Below are positions 32,606 to 43,845 of a DNA stretch of 64,000 nt, one piece after another. The translations under genes were made by a program, and so were the position numbers. Source of the DNA: Heliocidaris erythrogramma (lineage: Eukaryota; Echinodermata; Echinoidea; Camarodonta; Echinometridae). The DNA is taken from the NCBI GenBank assembly GCA_025617745.1, contig CM046854.1:63445606-63509605 (forward strand), given 5' to 3'. The notes under the pieces are model-generated. The model saw only the letters and a list, made by a program, of their open reading frames with translations. It was not told the origin of the DNA and did not search any database. The first letter of the stretch is position 1, and each line of letters starts with the position of its first letter.

Positions 32606-32853
32606 CGACACAGAGAAAGAGTGCGCACTTACCTCTGATGGTTTTACTACGCTGTGGCACAATCTTTCCGTTATACCACATCTTCGCCGACTAGATTTAT
32701 ACCTGCCACGAACCACACCCTCTACGTTGAAGCCACTTAAATCAGTGAAAGTGTTTGAAGCCCATTTTGCTTCCGAGAAACCATCTTCAGATAGCTTTCT
32801 AAACGTCTTTGCCAATCTACCAAATATCAATGAATTAATCTTCTGGTACATAT
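32606..32853 (+). CDS. LRR-gene exon A
   Basis: The acceptor is AGTATAACAG|C and the donor TAT|GTAAGT, entering at phase 2 and leaving at phase 1. The product has diverged leucine-rich-repeat spacing: LWHNLSVIPHLRRLDLYLP, STLKPLKSVKVFEAHF, FLNVFANLPNINELIF. It is clearly paralogous to the start of exon B (LTRLQLDLP...LKPLTKIKTF...LPAVEELIV). The next exon in phase was not found, so the model is incomplete. Confidence 0.65.
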
Positions 32854-33904
32854 GTAAGTATTCCTATCGGTTAAAATTTCACAAAGTCATGCACATAGAA
32901 TATATGTATATACAAATTATTACTCTACACTCTTAGAAAAAAAAGTTTGTTTGAGCACCTTTAAAAGGTGCTTATATTTTGCTACACCAGTACCACCTTT
33001 TAGGGTGTCCCTAAGCACCTTTTGAAAAGGTTTTCATCGACACCTTTAAAGGTGCTCATCACGAAAAGAAAAATGAATGAATAGTTAGGTTTTAAGACGT
33101 GTATCAATCAGATATGATTATTTACGTCTGTGTGGACCACAGAACTCCTAAAGACGTAGAAGGCTCGTGCGGCTGCGAAATTGTAGCCATCCTTCGTACG
33201 TGATCACGTGATATCCGCCATTTTGGTTAGTCCTTCGCTCTCCGGATTCATGAAGCTCGTCGCGTCAACTGCATTCATTCAGTACAAATTGTTTGATCAA
33301 CACTAGGGTTATATGAAATCTTACTGAAATTGCTAGATATTGTTAATGCTAGTATCCAAATGAACAAAGAAATAAAGAGAGTGATGTTTCTCTCGAAATA
33401 CATGAAATATATTATTGCCAGTGTTATCAAATGTTGCTTTTGGCATTTTCATGCTTATTTGTTATTATAGAAATGCAGACATTATCCACTCTTGTTGCTC
33501 ATTTGGATAATTTTACTGCACTACATTTACTTACCATTCAAACAACTTTCATCACTGAAATGATTCTCATGGTTCTGGCAAATGAAAGTGGAAATTTATG
33601 TTATTGTATTCATATCCTGATGCAAGACTTCATGCTTGTAAGAGTTCGATATGAGGTGTGCTCATTTCAGTACGTTGTAATATATAGCCCTCAAGAGAAT
33701 TCTTTGTCTTTAAAGATCACTGTTACGATCAAAACATCTGTGTTTTGTTGAAGGTTGTCACTCTAAATAAGAAAATTAAGTCCAACGAAGTGTCACAAGT
33801 CACGACTGCCAAATTGGAAACAAGGTAGCTTTCGGAGAGGACTACAACTTAATCATTAATCATTAAAATTCTAATTTGACAAAAATAAAGTCATTACAAT
33901 TCTA

Positions 33905-34142
33905 ATTCGACCAAAAAAAAAAAAAATCGCCAGACCTCCAAAATTCGCCCAGTGGTGGGGGGGGGGGGGGGGGGGGTGGGGTGTATAGGGGTCCAGTTTC
34001 CCTCCATAATTCTCTGACAAGCAAAAAAAAAAATAATAAAAAAGGGTTTCATTCTAAAAAGGGGGGCACAATCCACAAAAGGGCGGATCCTCTATGGTCA
34101 CGGGCCGGAAGTGCCCCCCCCCCCCCCCCTCGGATCCGCCAA
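33905..34142. mobile_element. GGCGGATCC-family MITE
   Basis: Right end CTCGGATCCGCCAATG, poly(G) and poly(C) blocks, and TTCCCTCCATAATTCTCTGAC. Same family as 16259-16502. Confidence 0.75.
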
Positions 34143-34749
34143 TGCTCTCATGATTATGCTTTTGATGCCTTTGCTGCATGTGCTAATGTCCAGTTTTATG
34201 CCAAAGTTATTTGCACAGTTGCAGATACATCTATCTAAGCTTGCTTATCAAGAATCTCATATTGGACCAGCATCGAAAAAAAGGAACACAAAGAAAGGAG
34301 CATCTTGAGTCTGGTGGGAAAAATATTGTTTATGATAAAACTGTTTTATACATGTAATAGAGTTCTTAAATTTGTAATGAGAGTTTACTGTCTGTAGCAT
34401 TTTGCCGGGCTATGGGGGCTTATGTAGCAATGTGACCACTGGCAATATGCACTTACATGTAGTAATTATTACATTCATTGCTACTGGTACTAATACATGT
34501 ATTTTGTGCGCAAATTTGTAACTTGCCAATGCTTTGTCAGTTTCTGCAATAAAACATTATTATAGTTTTGTTGTTCAAAGATTTTGTGAACTTTGAATTA
34601 TTTTTGGAAAATAAACATTGAACTTAACTATTAAATTTTGTTTTTTTCGAGTCCCATCGAATTTAATATAAGATTTGCCGCTAAGCATTTGTAAAACTGG
34701 GGGGGGGGGGGGGGGGGGGTAGGCGGTACGTGCTCAGCATGTGAACTAC

Positions 34750-35195
34750 ATAGTGCCACTTCTAGCATAATTATGCTTTTAGCATAACTTTGACCCTCTT
34801 AAAATCTAGCATTATTCTTGGCATAATTTGGCCAAATCTAGCATAATTCTAGCATAATTCTGAATTTCGGACTTTAAATAGAGAATTTGCTTTTATTGAA
34901 TAGGCTGATCTAAGAAAGTAAGGCTTTTCAGAGAATTTTGGACTGAAAAGGAGAGACTAAAATGCTCAAGACTTTTTTTTTTTTTTTTTTTTTTTTTTGC
35001 TTGTCAGAGAATTTTGGAGTGAAAAGGAGACACTGAAATGCTAAGAACTCTTTTTTTTTTTTTTTTTTTTTGCTTGTCAGAGAATTTTGGACTAAAAATC
35101 GTTCCCAGGCGCCTGAGTTACGCTTCAAATGGATCTAGCATAATTTTTCTCAATTTAGCATAATTTTGGACGAGACTTGGCATAATTCCGATTTT
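34750..35195. repeat. TAGCATAATT-word repeat interrupted by poly(T) units
   Basis: TAGCATAATT or close variants occur about ten times in two blocks (34757-34860, 35130-35185). Between them are tandem units of about 85 bp with a long T run and GCTTGTCAGAGAATTTTGGA. Confidence 0.75.
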
Positions 35196-35819
35196 TAGCT
35201 GTGGCAACACTGGTGAACTATCATATTATTACAAAGCTGCAGTATTGTGAAATGTATGTACTAAAAAAGAGTTTATATTAAGAATTATCATCAAAGACAG
35301 AGCAGGACATAAACAAACACAGTATGTTGAACAAAAACTAAATCTTTGCAAAAAAGCAAATTAAATCAAAAGGAAAATTGTCCAATGTTTAAAGGCAAAT
35401 AACATACAGTACTTGAAAAAAAAACACTGTCAGGTTGTACAACCATATAGGAAATATCTTTATTTTTAAATGTTTCGTTTTTTGTTTTTTTTTGTATGTG
35501 ATTTGTTTTTGTTTTTTCCAAGGGGGTTGTCAAGGAGGATGATTGCGAACAAATGAAATCGGGCTCCGATGTGTCTTGAAGGAGAAGTACAAATCAACTT
35601 AGTATCTTGGAAAAGAACTGAAATTTAACTCTTGTCTCCTGAAAGAGAACTAAAATTAAACTGTTACATGTGTAATACACATTCAGTTGATGTCATTTGT
35701 GTAAGGAAAATCAGACTTTAAATTTTCAAATGATAGACAGATGGCCCTTTTGAGAAGATCGAATATAATAGGCATTGTGACGTGCACGATCGGTAAGCTC
35801 ACTGAAAAGAACGAGGACT

Positions 35820-36078
35820 AAGCAATATGGCGGCGTGTGCACTCGAGCGAATCTTCCAGCGGGTATTACGGCGATACCGCGATCTGTGCGTTGTGAATGG
35901 GTATGAGCCTTCTACGTCTTTAGGAGTTCTGTGGACCGACCTTTACCGTCACCATCCGAAAGACGTGACCGGGGCTCGAACCCGCACCCCAAGTCAATTT
36001 GTAACTGCCCCATCAGCTTGGTTTACAGGCGCACGCCACAACGCCCAGAGCACTGGCAAAGGGCTAGCCTACTCTTGA
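35820..36078 (-). repeat. Possible tRNA-derived SINE fragment
   Basis: Read on the minus strand, GGTGCGGGTTCGAGCCCC is a good B box, but the A box is not clear. The plus-strand open frame here has no recognised motif, so I favour a retroposed element over a gene. Confidence 0.3.
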
Positions 36079-37581
36079 GCAATATTTTATCGTCCTTCGA
36101 AAAAAATACAATATATCCATAGTAACTGAAATCAATAAATTATAACAAAATGTAATAGAACACATTTATACAATTTGTATCAAACCAAAGTATTTTGAAA
36201 ATGACGAATGTAGATAGATATTATCGTGGACATGTTTAAATAATATCTACAGATTATGATAAAGACTAATACGCATAACAAAATGTGGAGAAATCTAAGC
36301 TCAATGGCTAAGATCCTTTTAATGGAACTTGTAGACACCTTTTCAATCCGGCACCAGTTTGGAGCTAATGAGTACCCCATAAGCACCATTTTTTCTAAGA
36401 GTGTACAGATTTTGATGAAAATATTTATGCATTTATTTATTTGCAATTTTATTTTATATACAAGGTAAGATTTTGAGTTTCAGAACAGCTTTCCATCACG
36501 GCCCTTTGTGAGCCTTCATTATGTACATAATCGGTATAAAATAATAATCCGTTGTAGAAATCACTTACAGAAAAATCCATTAATGTATAAACAAAATAGG
36601 CATGATTTGAAGATGATGTGAAAATAATCTATTGGAATGTAGAGACAATAAAAACTTCTTTGAAATGCAAACAACAAAAAAAAAATAGAAATAATTTGAA
36701 AGGAAACTCAAACTTGCTATTAAAATTTTGTTTCAACCAGTCTCAACATTTCGTTACATTAACGCATGGGACGATTCATGACTGAAAAGGGGAAGGGTGT
36801 ACAATGTTCGAATGGAAACCAATTATTGTATAATCATGACCATCAAAGATGATAGATTTTGCTTGTATTTGGCCAAGTGAAAGTGTTTTCTAGTTTCTCG
36901 TCCGGACTTTTCGAAAATGAGGAGGAGGGGGTTCCATGAAATATTTTCCTGTACACGTAAAAGTGTTAATTGCATCAATTTAACACACATTTCCTTAATT
37001 TGATTTCATGATGCAATATGAAAGCTCAAAACAAGGTGAAACTGAATCATATTAGTGATTTTTGTTACCTCAGTTTATGGTGTCAAGATTTATCTCAGAC
37101 TCTTATTAATTTATTTTAGACAAAATATTGAAAATTAAATACCGTAGGCGGGCCACATAAAAGAAGGATGGGGGACGAGAAACCAGGAAGTAGTTTTATT
37201 AGGCATTAAGCACATTTTTGAGCACGAATTAATTGACGTTAATACCTTAAGTTATCAAACGCACATTAAAGGGAAATCCAACGTTGATTTTTGTCTATTG
37301 ACATTCTATGAAGCGTAACTTGCTGATTAATTTGATACCAAATTTACCAAAATTGTACAGCTATGAAGAAAGTTATAGAATGTTTTAGATCTCACCAAAC
37401 ACTTCTTTCACCCGTCGTCTGCTGCACATGGGGGCCACCATTTTCCACAAATGACGTATCTGTGGACAACTTGCTAGTCTAGATTGTGTCCCTTTTATTT
37501 TATTCTTTTATTTGGTTTATTCCCCTACCCTGGCTTTCTCCACATGCATATCCCACACAGGCCGATCCCCAAAATAGCCCT

Positions 37582-37799
37582 GTTTACTAAGTGATTCAAA
37601 TGTATGGATGTTTCTTTCCTGGGGACCTAGTAACGAGGTATTCCATTAACCTGTTATTAATGAATGAACTACAATACTTGGAATCCAGTTTGCATACATT
37701 ACTTGTTGCTATGTCTGACAAGCCTCTGGCAAGCTTTCAGGTTGTCAAGAACAACCTTTGTTTCAAAAGTATGCATAAAATTTGAATCACTTAGTAAAC
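37582..37799 (+). mobile_element. 218-bp element, copy 1
   Basis: GTTTACTAAGTGATTCAAAT is inverted at the right end, and the flanking AATAG also pairs. Its twin at 38385-38602 is nearly identical and in the same orientation. Confidence 0.85.
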
Positions 37800-37974
37800 A
37801 GGTCTATTGGGTGGAATGGCGAAGGACTCTTATTGTTCGGATCGCGCGATACGGAGACACAAAAAAAATTTGGGGCAAGTTCTATTATGTTTCTCTGAAT
37901 ACTTGTTCTTTAAATATTGCTCTGAATATTTAATTAGATTGTTCACTTTTTGAAAAAGCGAGGCCACAAACCAG

Positions 37975-38136
37975 TAATTAATTCAGAGCACAATTGCCAT
38001 TGTGTGTTGCAGTTGAAATTCCAGAACACCTTTTTAACCCAGAGTCATGAATCATTAATGACACTCAACCGCAAAAGGTTGGGAGAAACGACAGCTGAAA
38101 AACACAATGGCAATTGTTGTGTTCTGAATTAATTAC
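37975..38136. mobile_element. Small foldback at the centre
   Basis: GTAATTAATTCAGAGCACAA pairs with TTGTGTTCTGAATTAATTAC, and TTGCCATTGTGT pairs with ACACAATGGCAA. Confidence 0.8.
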
Positions 38137-38384
38137 TTACACACACAGAGTCCCACTCTTTGTGGGATATGCGTGTAGAGAAAGAGCAGCATAGGGGAAT
38201 AAACCAAATAGTAAAAAAAAAAAAAAAGATGTTAGGCTAGGAAATGTCCACAGATACGTATGTACTAAGTCCACTGCAAACATAGAAAATGGCGGCCCTC
38301 ATGCATGTGCAGCAGACGACGGGCGAAAGACGTGTTTGGGGGATCATCATTCTATAACTTTCTTCATAGCTGTCCAATAGGGCG

Positions 38385-38602
38385 GTTTACATAGTGATTC
38401 AAATTTATGGATGTTTCTTTCCTGGGGACCTAGTAACGAGGTATTCCATTAACCTGTTATTAATGAATGAACTACAATACTTGGAATCTAGTTTGCATAC
38501 ATTACTTGTTGCTATGTCGGGCAAGCCTCGGGCAAGCTTTCAGGTTGTCAAGAACAACCTTTGTTTCAAAAGTATGCATAAAATTTGAATCACTACGTAA
38601 AC
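38385..38602 (+). mobile_element. 218-bp element, copy 2
   Basis: Twin of 37582-37799. Here the inverted ends extend outward through AATAGGGCGG / CCGCCCTATT. It interrupts the right arm of the 1.4 kb foldback; the left arm runs continuously at the matching place. Confidence 0.85.
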
Positions 38603-38980
38603 CGCCCTATTCTGCTAAATTTGGTATCAAATTAACCAGCAGGTTACGCTTCATATAACATCAATAGAAAAAAATAAGGTTGGATTTCCCTTTAATTGGC
38701 TTTCGTCTATATGGGAAAATATATGAAGGATGTTAAAGGCTAATATGGCTTTTATCACACAAAACTTCCTCAAAAACTTGGTGAAAGGAGATCGCACAAC
38801 ACTATTTGAAAACCCGGGTGTTTGGTCATCCGTGACTGCACAGGATGAATCTAAGTGTTTGTTTCAAACATTGAAAAGTAAATTAGATGAAGATTTTCTT
38901 ACATGTTTTATTTTTATAATTATTTATTTGTAAATTCTGAACTTGATCAACCCTTCCTTCCAATTTGTCTGAATTTACAG

Positions 38981-39513
38981 GAAGGTCACAGACTGGGAGC
39001 ATCATTGAAGTCCTTCAGGAAATTTTGGTCGTTGCTTGATTCATGCGATTACTTAACAAGGCTGCAATTAGATCTTCCAGTAAACGTGCCAAGTGGACTC
39101 AAACCACTTACAAAGATAAAGACTTTTCGTACGGAAGTGGCATATGAATGGACAACAAATACCTTCCAGAAAATGCTTCGCCTACTCCCCGCAGTTGAGG
39201 AATTGATAGTGACAAACGGACACTCATATAACCATGATCACAACGCACAGCTCCTTGATAACTCCTTATTAACATTAATAAATACTGTGGAGAGAAGTAA
39301 TTTAAAAGTTATAATTGTAACTTTTCATTTCCATGGGGACCAAGGAGAAAAAATATCAAATGACACAGTTACAAAGTTCATCAACTTATTAAAATCGAGC
39401 CCACAAATCCAGAAGGTGGATATTAGAAACCCAAATGGATGCGTATTCAAGGAATCAGCTTTACTAGATATAGTGAAAGAAGCGAGATCCATTCCGTCGT
39501 TACAAAATTTAAG
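38981..39513 (+). CDS. LRR-gene exon B
   Basis: The acceptor follows TTGTCTGAATTTACAG (phase 0) and the donor is TTAAG|GTTCGT (phase 2). It has 177 complete codons with LRR-like periodicity: LTRLQLDLPVNVPSGLKPL, MLRLLPAVEELIVTN, NLKVIIVTFHFHG, FINLLKSSPQIQKVDIRN, ARSIPSLQNL. Repeats are long and irregular, as in NLR or RNI-type LRRs. The frame is also open back to 38730 (AFITQNFLKNLVKGD), which might be a preceding exon, but no convincing donor was found. Confidence 0.75.
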
Positions 39514-39634
39514 GTTCGTTGCCCTTTTTAATCATTTCATTTGCTGTTGAAAACTAAAATAATAGGGAATCATGAAGAACAAAAAAAAAAGCGAAAAGCA
39601 AATAAAGCCTGTATCCCAGGAGTGGCAGAAGTAA

Positions 39635-39675
<41 letters not shown>

Positions 39676-39732
39676 ATAGTTTCATTTATTCTATTGTATT
39701 TGTCTTATTTACCCAGGGTTACCTAGTCAGTG

Positions 39733-39763
<31 letters not shown>

Positions 39764-40744
39764 CATGGGTGTAAATCCAGGGCCGGGGGGGGGGGGGGAA
39801 TATTCCCCCCCCCCCAAAAAAAATGAGGTGGGGGGAGGGGGCTGTATTATCATCCCCCAATATTTTTAATAAAATGAATACGAATAATGATACATAAACG
39901 TTCGCTCGCATTGTCATTTTCAATTAAGGGCTTCCGTCCATTGGCGTAGATCCGTGCAGTCCTTCTTTTCATTAAAAACCATTTGGGAAGGGGATATCCC
40001 TTCCCACACCCTCCCCCGCTCGGTCGCTTCGCTCAGTGGTGTATCTGGGGGGGGGGGGGGGGGGGGAGTGGGGGCAGGGGGTACAAAATAGCAAAGGAGA
40101 GAAAGAAAAAAAGGGGGATATCCATAGGGAAAAGGCACTAGAAATCTAGTTTTTGAAGGTTTGAAATGCGAACATTTTCCAAAGCTCGGTCTCTTTGCTC
40201 CCTTGCATAATTATTTTCTTTCAGGATCTCGTAATTTCGCTCGCCAGTATAAAATTCAAAATTTGAAAAAAATAAAGATGTAATTGCTTTGTTCGCTATA
40301 TCATGTAAGTTACATATGACTCTGCTTAAATATTGCGCCCCCAATATAGGATAATGTGTATAAAACAGCGTTTGCAAAGGTTCAACTTTTAAAAGAAATC
40401 TCAACTTCATGTAGCCTTGCTGAAATTCTCGACTCTTTATCAAGCCTATAGGGTTTTCGATAGTTTGGCTCTCGATTGCAGAAGTGAGTGAATACAAAAC
40501 CGTTTATTAATGTATAAAATCCAAGCTTCTCTACCGCTCAATTGCAAAATTTCCTGGGTAAAATGCACAGGAAAGTGCGATTTTTTTGGTTAAAAATTGA
40601 AAATTGCCGCTCGGTCGCTTTCCTCCCTCGCTTGTACAATAACGTAGAAAAGTTTGGGCACTCTGTGGGGGGGGGGGGGGGGGGGAGGGGATGGTAACTT
40701 CACTGTTTGCCCAGGGCGCCATAATCCCTAGATACGGCACTCCC
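39514..40744. other. Intron with GTA microsatellites and G-rich tracts
   Basis: GTA repeats lie at 39635-39680 and 39730-39765. Poly(G) or poly(C) lies at 39784-39800, 40045-40068 and 40665-40690. The minus open frame 40138-40497 has no recognised motif. Confidence 0.5.
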
Positions 40745-42207
40745 TTGCCGTCCCTTACTAGAATATTGCACACCAGTCTTTAACGGAGCCCTAACCAAAC
40801 AACAAATCACAGACCTTGAAAGAGTACAAAAAAGGGTCTGCAAAATAATACTTGGACGTAATTACTCGTCATATCAAGAAGCTTGCCAAACTATCAATCT
40901 GGAAACTTTGGAATCTAGAAGGAAAATTCTTGCCCTAAAATTTGCAAAATCTCTGACAACCAACCCAAAGTGCAAAAACTGGCTCCCTTCTCCTAAACGG
41001 CTAGATATTTCTTTAAGGAAAATACCGAGGTTTGACCAATTCAAATGTAAGACCAGCCGATTCCGAAATAGCCCACTACCTTACCTCATAGACTTACTTA
41101 ATGAGAATTAGGTGAACTTCATTTATCAAGTGGTTATTATTAGTTAGAACTGACCTCCTTGAAGTTTTATTAGTTTTACTGGTCAATTTATTTAATCTTT
41201 AAGACATACCTGCTCATTGCTTTATATTGCCTTGTTCCCACTCGGTGTATTAGCTGTTCTATATTTATTATGTAATTTCATTGATTCTATAGGGACAAAA
41301 AAAATCGCCAAACCTTCAAAAATCGCTCAGTAAGGGGTTATGGGGGTCCAGTTTTCCTCCATAATTCCCTGACAAGCAAAAAAAAAAAAAAAAAAAAAAA
41401 AAAACAGTCTTCACTCTAAAAGGGGGGCACAATCGAGAAAATGGCGGATCGTCTATGGTCAAAATTCATACTTCTCTTCCAAGGGGGGGGGGGGGGGCAC
41501 GGGCCGGCTGTGCCCCCCTGGATCCGCCAATGGTATCTTGAGCTACCCATTAATTTGCTATGTTCAAATTCAAATTTCTTGCAAATTACCCATGGAATAT
41601 CTAAGTAGAAATTTCTATGTATGTATAATATAATTTCGAAATATTATTTGTCAATGTATTTTTATCTTCCACTTACACCTTCCCTCTCTCTCTCTACAAT
41701 TACTTCGTTTGTCACCATGCCTCACCTTTCTTCCTTTGTATCCCTCCTTTCACCCCTTCTCTTTCTCTCTCTGTTAGTCTTCCAATGCCAGTGCTCACTA
41801 TCTTTCCTATCTCATCTATTTCCACTCTATCCTTTCCTCTCACCATCTCATTACCTATGTCTCATTGTCATTACCTGGCTCTATACCTCTTTTCATGAAG
41901 ACATTGTTAATCTGTTATTAGATGCATGTAAGTACATGTAAAATATGTGTGACGAATATAAATTGTGTACTTTTCGATTTGTTTAATGTTTAACGTATTT
42001 TAATGATGTATCTTATAATTTGCTTACTTCTTTGATTGACTTTCATTTACTGTATTTATACATTGTATTACCGGTAGCAGTTTTTTCGCTCTTGTTAATC
42101 TTTGTAATTGATAGTTTATATTGTACATATGTTTTATTCAGCTTTTGGCTGCGACATATGTTTCTTTCAATAAACCATTTTTGAAGTGAATTGAATTGAA
42201 TTGAATA
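40745..42207 (+). mobile_element. LINE 3' end with (GAATT)n tail
   Basis: The frame ending at 41111 encodes the C-terminal region of a LINE polymerase: LEYCTPVFNGALTKQQITDL, ERVQKRVCKIIL, and an ILALKFAKSL stretch. The long 3' UTR ends in GAATTGAATTGAATTGAAT at about 42189-42207. A GGCGGATCC-family MITE sits in the UTR (41296-41531). The 5' part is missing, which is normal for truncated LINE insertions. Confidence 0.75.
41296..41531. mobile_element. GGCGGATCC-family MITE in a LINE 3' UTR
   Basis: Contains AAAATCGCCAAACC, an A run of about 30, poly(G), and the right end CTGGATCCGCCAATGG. It is younger than its LINE host. Confidence 0.75.
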
Positions 42208-42285
42208 GTAGTAGTAGTAGTAGTGGTGGTAGTAGTATTAATAGTAGTAGTGGTGGTAGCAGTAGTAATAGTAGTAGTATTAGTA

Positions 42286-42318
<33 letters not shown>

Positions 42319-42510
42319 CAGTAGTAGTAGAAGAACAAGAAGAAGAAGAAAAAGGGGAAAAAAAAGAAGAAGAAAAAGAAAAAGAAAGTAGGAGGAGGAG
42401 GAGGACAAGGATAAGAATAATATACGTAGTAGTAGTAATAATAAAAATAGTAGTGATAGTTGTATAGTAGTAGTAGTAGTCGTCGTCGTCGTAGAAGTAA
42501 TAGATAACAA
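42208..42510. repeat. (AGT)n / (AAG)n microsatellites
   Basis: AGT-type and GAA-type short repeats. The open frames on both strands are artefacts of the repeat. Confidence 0.9.
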
Positions 42511-42654
42511 ATAATTGATTGCAATATAAACATATTTACAGTAATGAAGCAGCTCGATAACCCAATTTCAGCTGTGCCAGGCACAATGATATTGTCAAGG
42601 GAGCATAATAACAAATCGATTGCACAAACATTCTTTAAAATTCATAAGTGCCCC

Positions 42655-42945
42655 CTGTAGAGCCCTGTAGAGCCCACAAATGTAAAAATAACCACAAATG
42701 TTAAAACATTGTACCCGCAAATGTCGAAATAACCACAAATGTCATAAAACGTCAACCACAGGTGTAAAAATAACCACAAATGTAAAAACAAAATAAAAAT
42801 AAAAACCGAAAACCTTCAATTGTGAAAAGTAAAATTGCCCACAAAAATCTGTTTAACCACAGATGTAAAAACATTCCGCCTACAAATGTAAACATTTCCA
42901 TTTTTACCACAAATGTCATACCATGTCGACCGCAAATGTAAAAAC
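42655..42945. repeat. CCACAAATGT-word cluster
   Basis: CCACAAATGTAAAAA and variants (CCGCAAATGT, CCACAGATGT) occur about eleven times at irregular spacing in one orientation. No longer unit is repeated. Confidence 0.8.
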
Positions 42946-43312
42946 TCATTGTTTGCATAATTATGAGATGTACTTGTGTGCGCGTGTGTAAGGTTTTCCT
43001 GACCATTAAAATCCCTAAAATATTGAAACACCCTTTCTCTAGATATTGTTATGCATTCAAATGAAACAAATCTTTGACATGTAAACTTGTTTTCACAATT
43101 ATATTATGCCTTGCATTAAATATATACCTACCTCTTGGGGGTAACTGTGGTATGATAACTTTAAAAGTTTCAGGAAGACATGAAGTTAGTGATGATTTGC
43201 ATTGTCCGTAATAATGAAATGTGGAAACCCATGAACATAAAACAGTGAAATAATGTAAAGTTCATATTTTGAAATGAAATTTTCTTGCTCATATCGCCTT
43301 TTAAATCTGCAG

Positions 43313-43448
43313 AATTTCGTGTGCTATCGATCCAACGGGTGAGCTTGGACTGTTTGTGTCACAAAACAGCAAGCCTAAACAACTTGTTTCTAGTATGGGA
43401 CTGAGTGAGCAGAGAAAAGCGTGCATCATGTTAACATTGCGTTTATTG
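43313..43448 (+). CDS. LRR-gene exon C
   Basis: The acceptor is TTAAATCTGCAG|A and the donor TTATTG|GTAAAT, entering at phase 2 and leaving at phase 0. It joins exon B exactly (R split, then ISCAIDPTGELGLFVSQNSK) and stays open for 45 codons, ending RKACIMLTLRLL. There is no strong motif alone; the support is phase and splice sites. Confidence 0.6.
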
Positions 43449-43845
43449 GTAAATAAATATCAAAGTTATAATTCCTGTTGTTCCTCCTGTGCAACAGTGT
43501 ATTGTTTAAAAGTAGGCCTATAGGAAAACTGTTTTCTCTATTCAGTTATTTTATTCAATAGTTCTCTTTTGTCTGGAACATAATTATGCAACAATGACAT
43601 TCAAGCACGACCAAACTGTGTAAACGAAAACAGGTAAGGTAATACGAATGATTATCATCCCTGTTATCCCCTATAAATCTAACTTGATAAGGAACATTGC
43701 GTTTCTTCTCTTAGAAAATTAGGAACAAACCATTCCTGCGTTTGAAAAGTAGTGCAAACCTCTCAACTCTCTTGATCTTTGTCGTCGTGTAGCCTTCATA
43801 CCTGCGTTTATGTTTAGCTTTATACTCCATGTAAACAATAGGTAC

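Larger units (their letters stand above)
32926..36405 (+). mobile_element. Possible DNA transposon with ACACTCTTAGAAAAAA ends
   Basis: TACACTCTTAGAAAAAA at 32926 is inverted at the right end (TTTTTTCTAAGAGTGTA, to 36405), and TA at both ends could be the target duplication. Both ends also contain AGCACC words. Inside, 33461-33751 is an open frame of unknown family (ALHLLTIQTTFITEMILMVL) with AATAAA signals downstream near 34550 and 34610. Later repeats sit inside. Whether both ends belong to one element is inference. Confidence 0.5.
37264..38697. mobile_element. 1.4 kb foldback with TAAAGGGAAATCC ends
   Basis: The ends TTAAAGGGAAATCCAACG and GGTTGGATTTCCCTTTAA are inverted and TA-flanked. 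Arms pair over several hundred bases (GTCGTCTGCTGCACATG, AGCTATGAAGAAAGTTATAG and others). Three further elements sit inside: 37582-37799, about 37975-38136 and 38385-38602. Confidence 0.8.

Noticed and set aside
35827-36078. Open frame starting MAACALERIF
   Set aside because: It overlaps a B-box-like word on the other strand and has no recognised domain; a retroposed element is more likely.
38730-38933. Open frame before LRR exon B (AFITQNFLKNLVKGD)
   Set aside because: It might be an exon, but no donor with the right phase was convincing, so it is not called as a CDS.
42138-42614. Tyr/Thr- and Ser/Val-rich open frames on both strands
   Set aside because: They translate AGT and GAA microsatellites.
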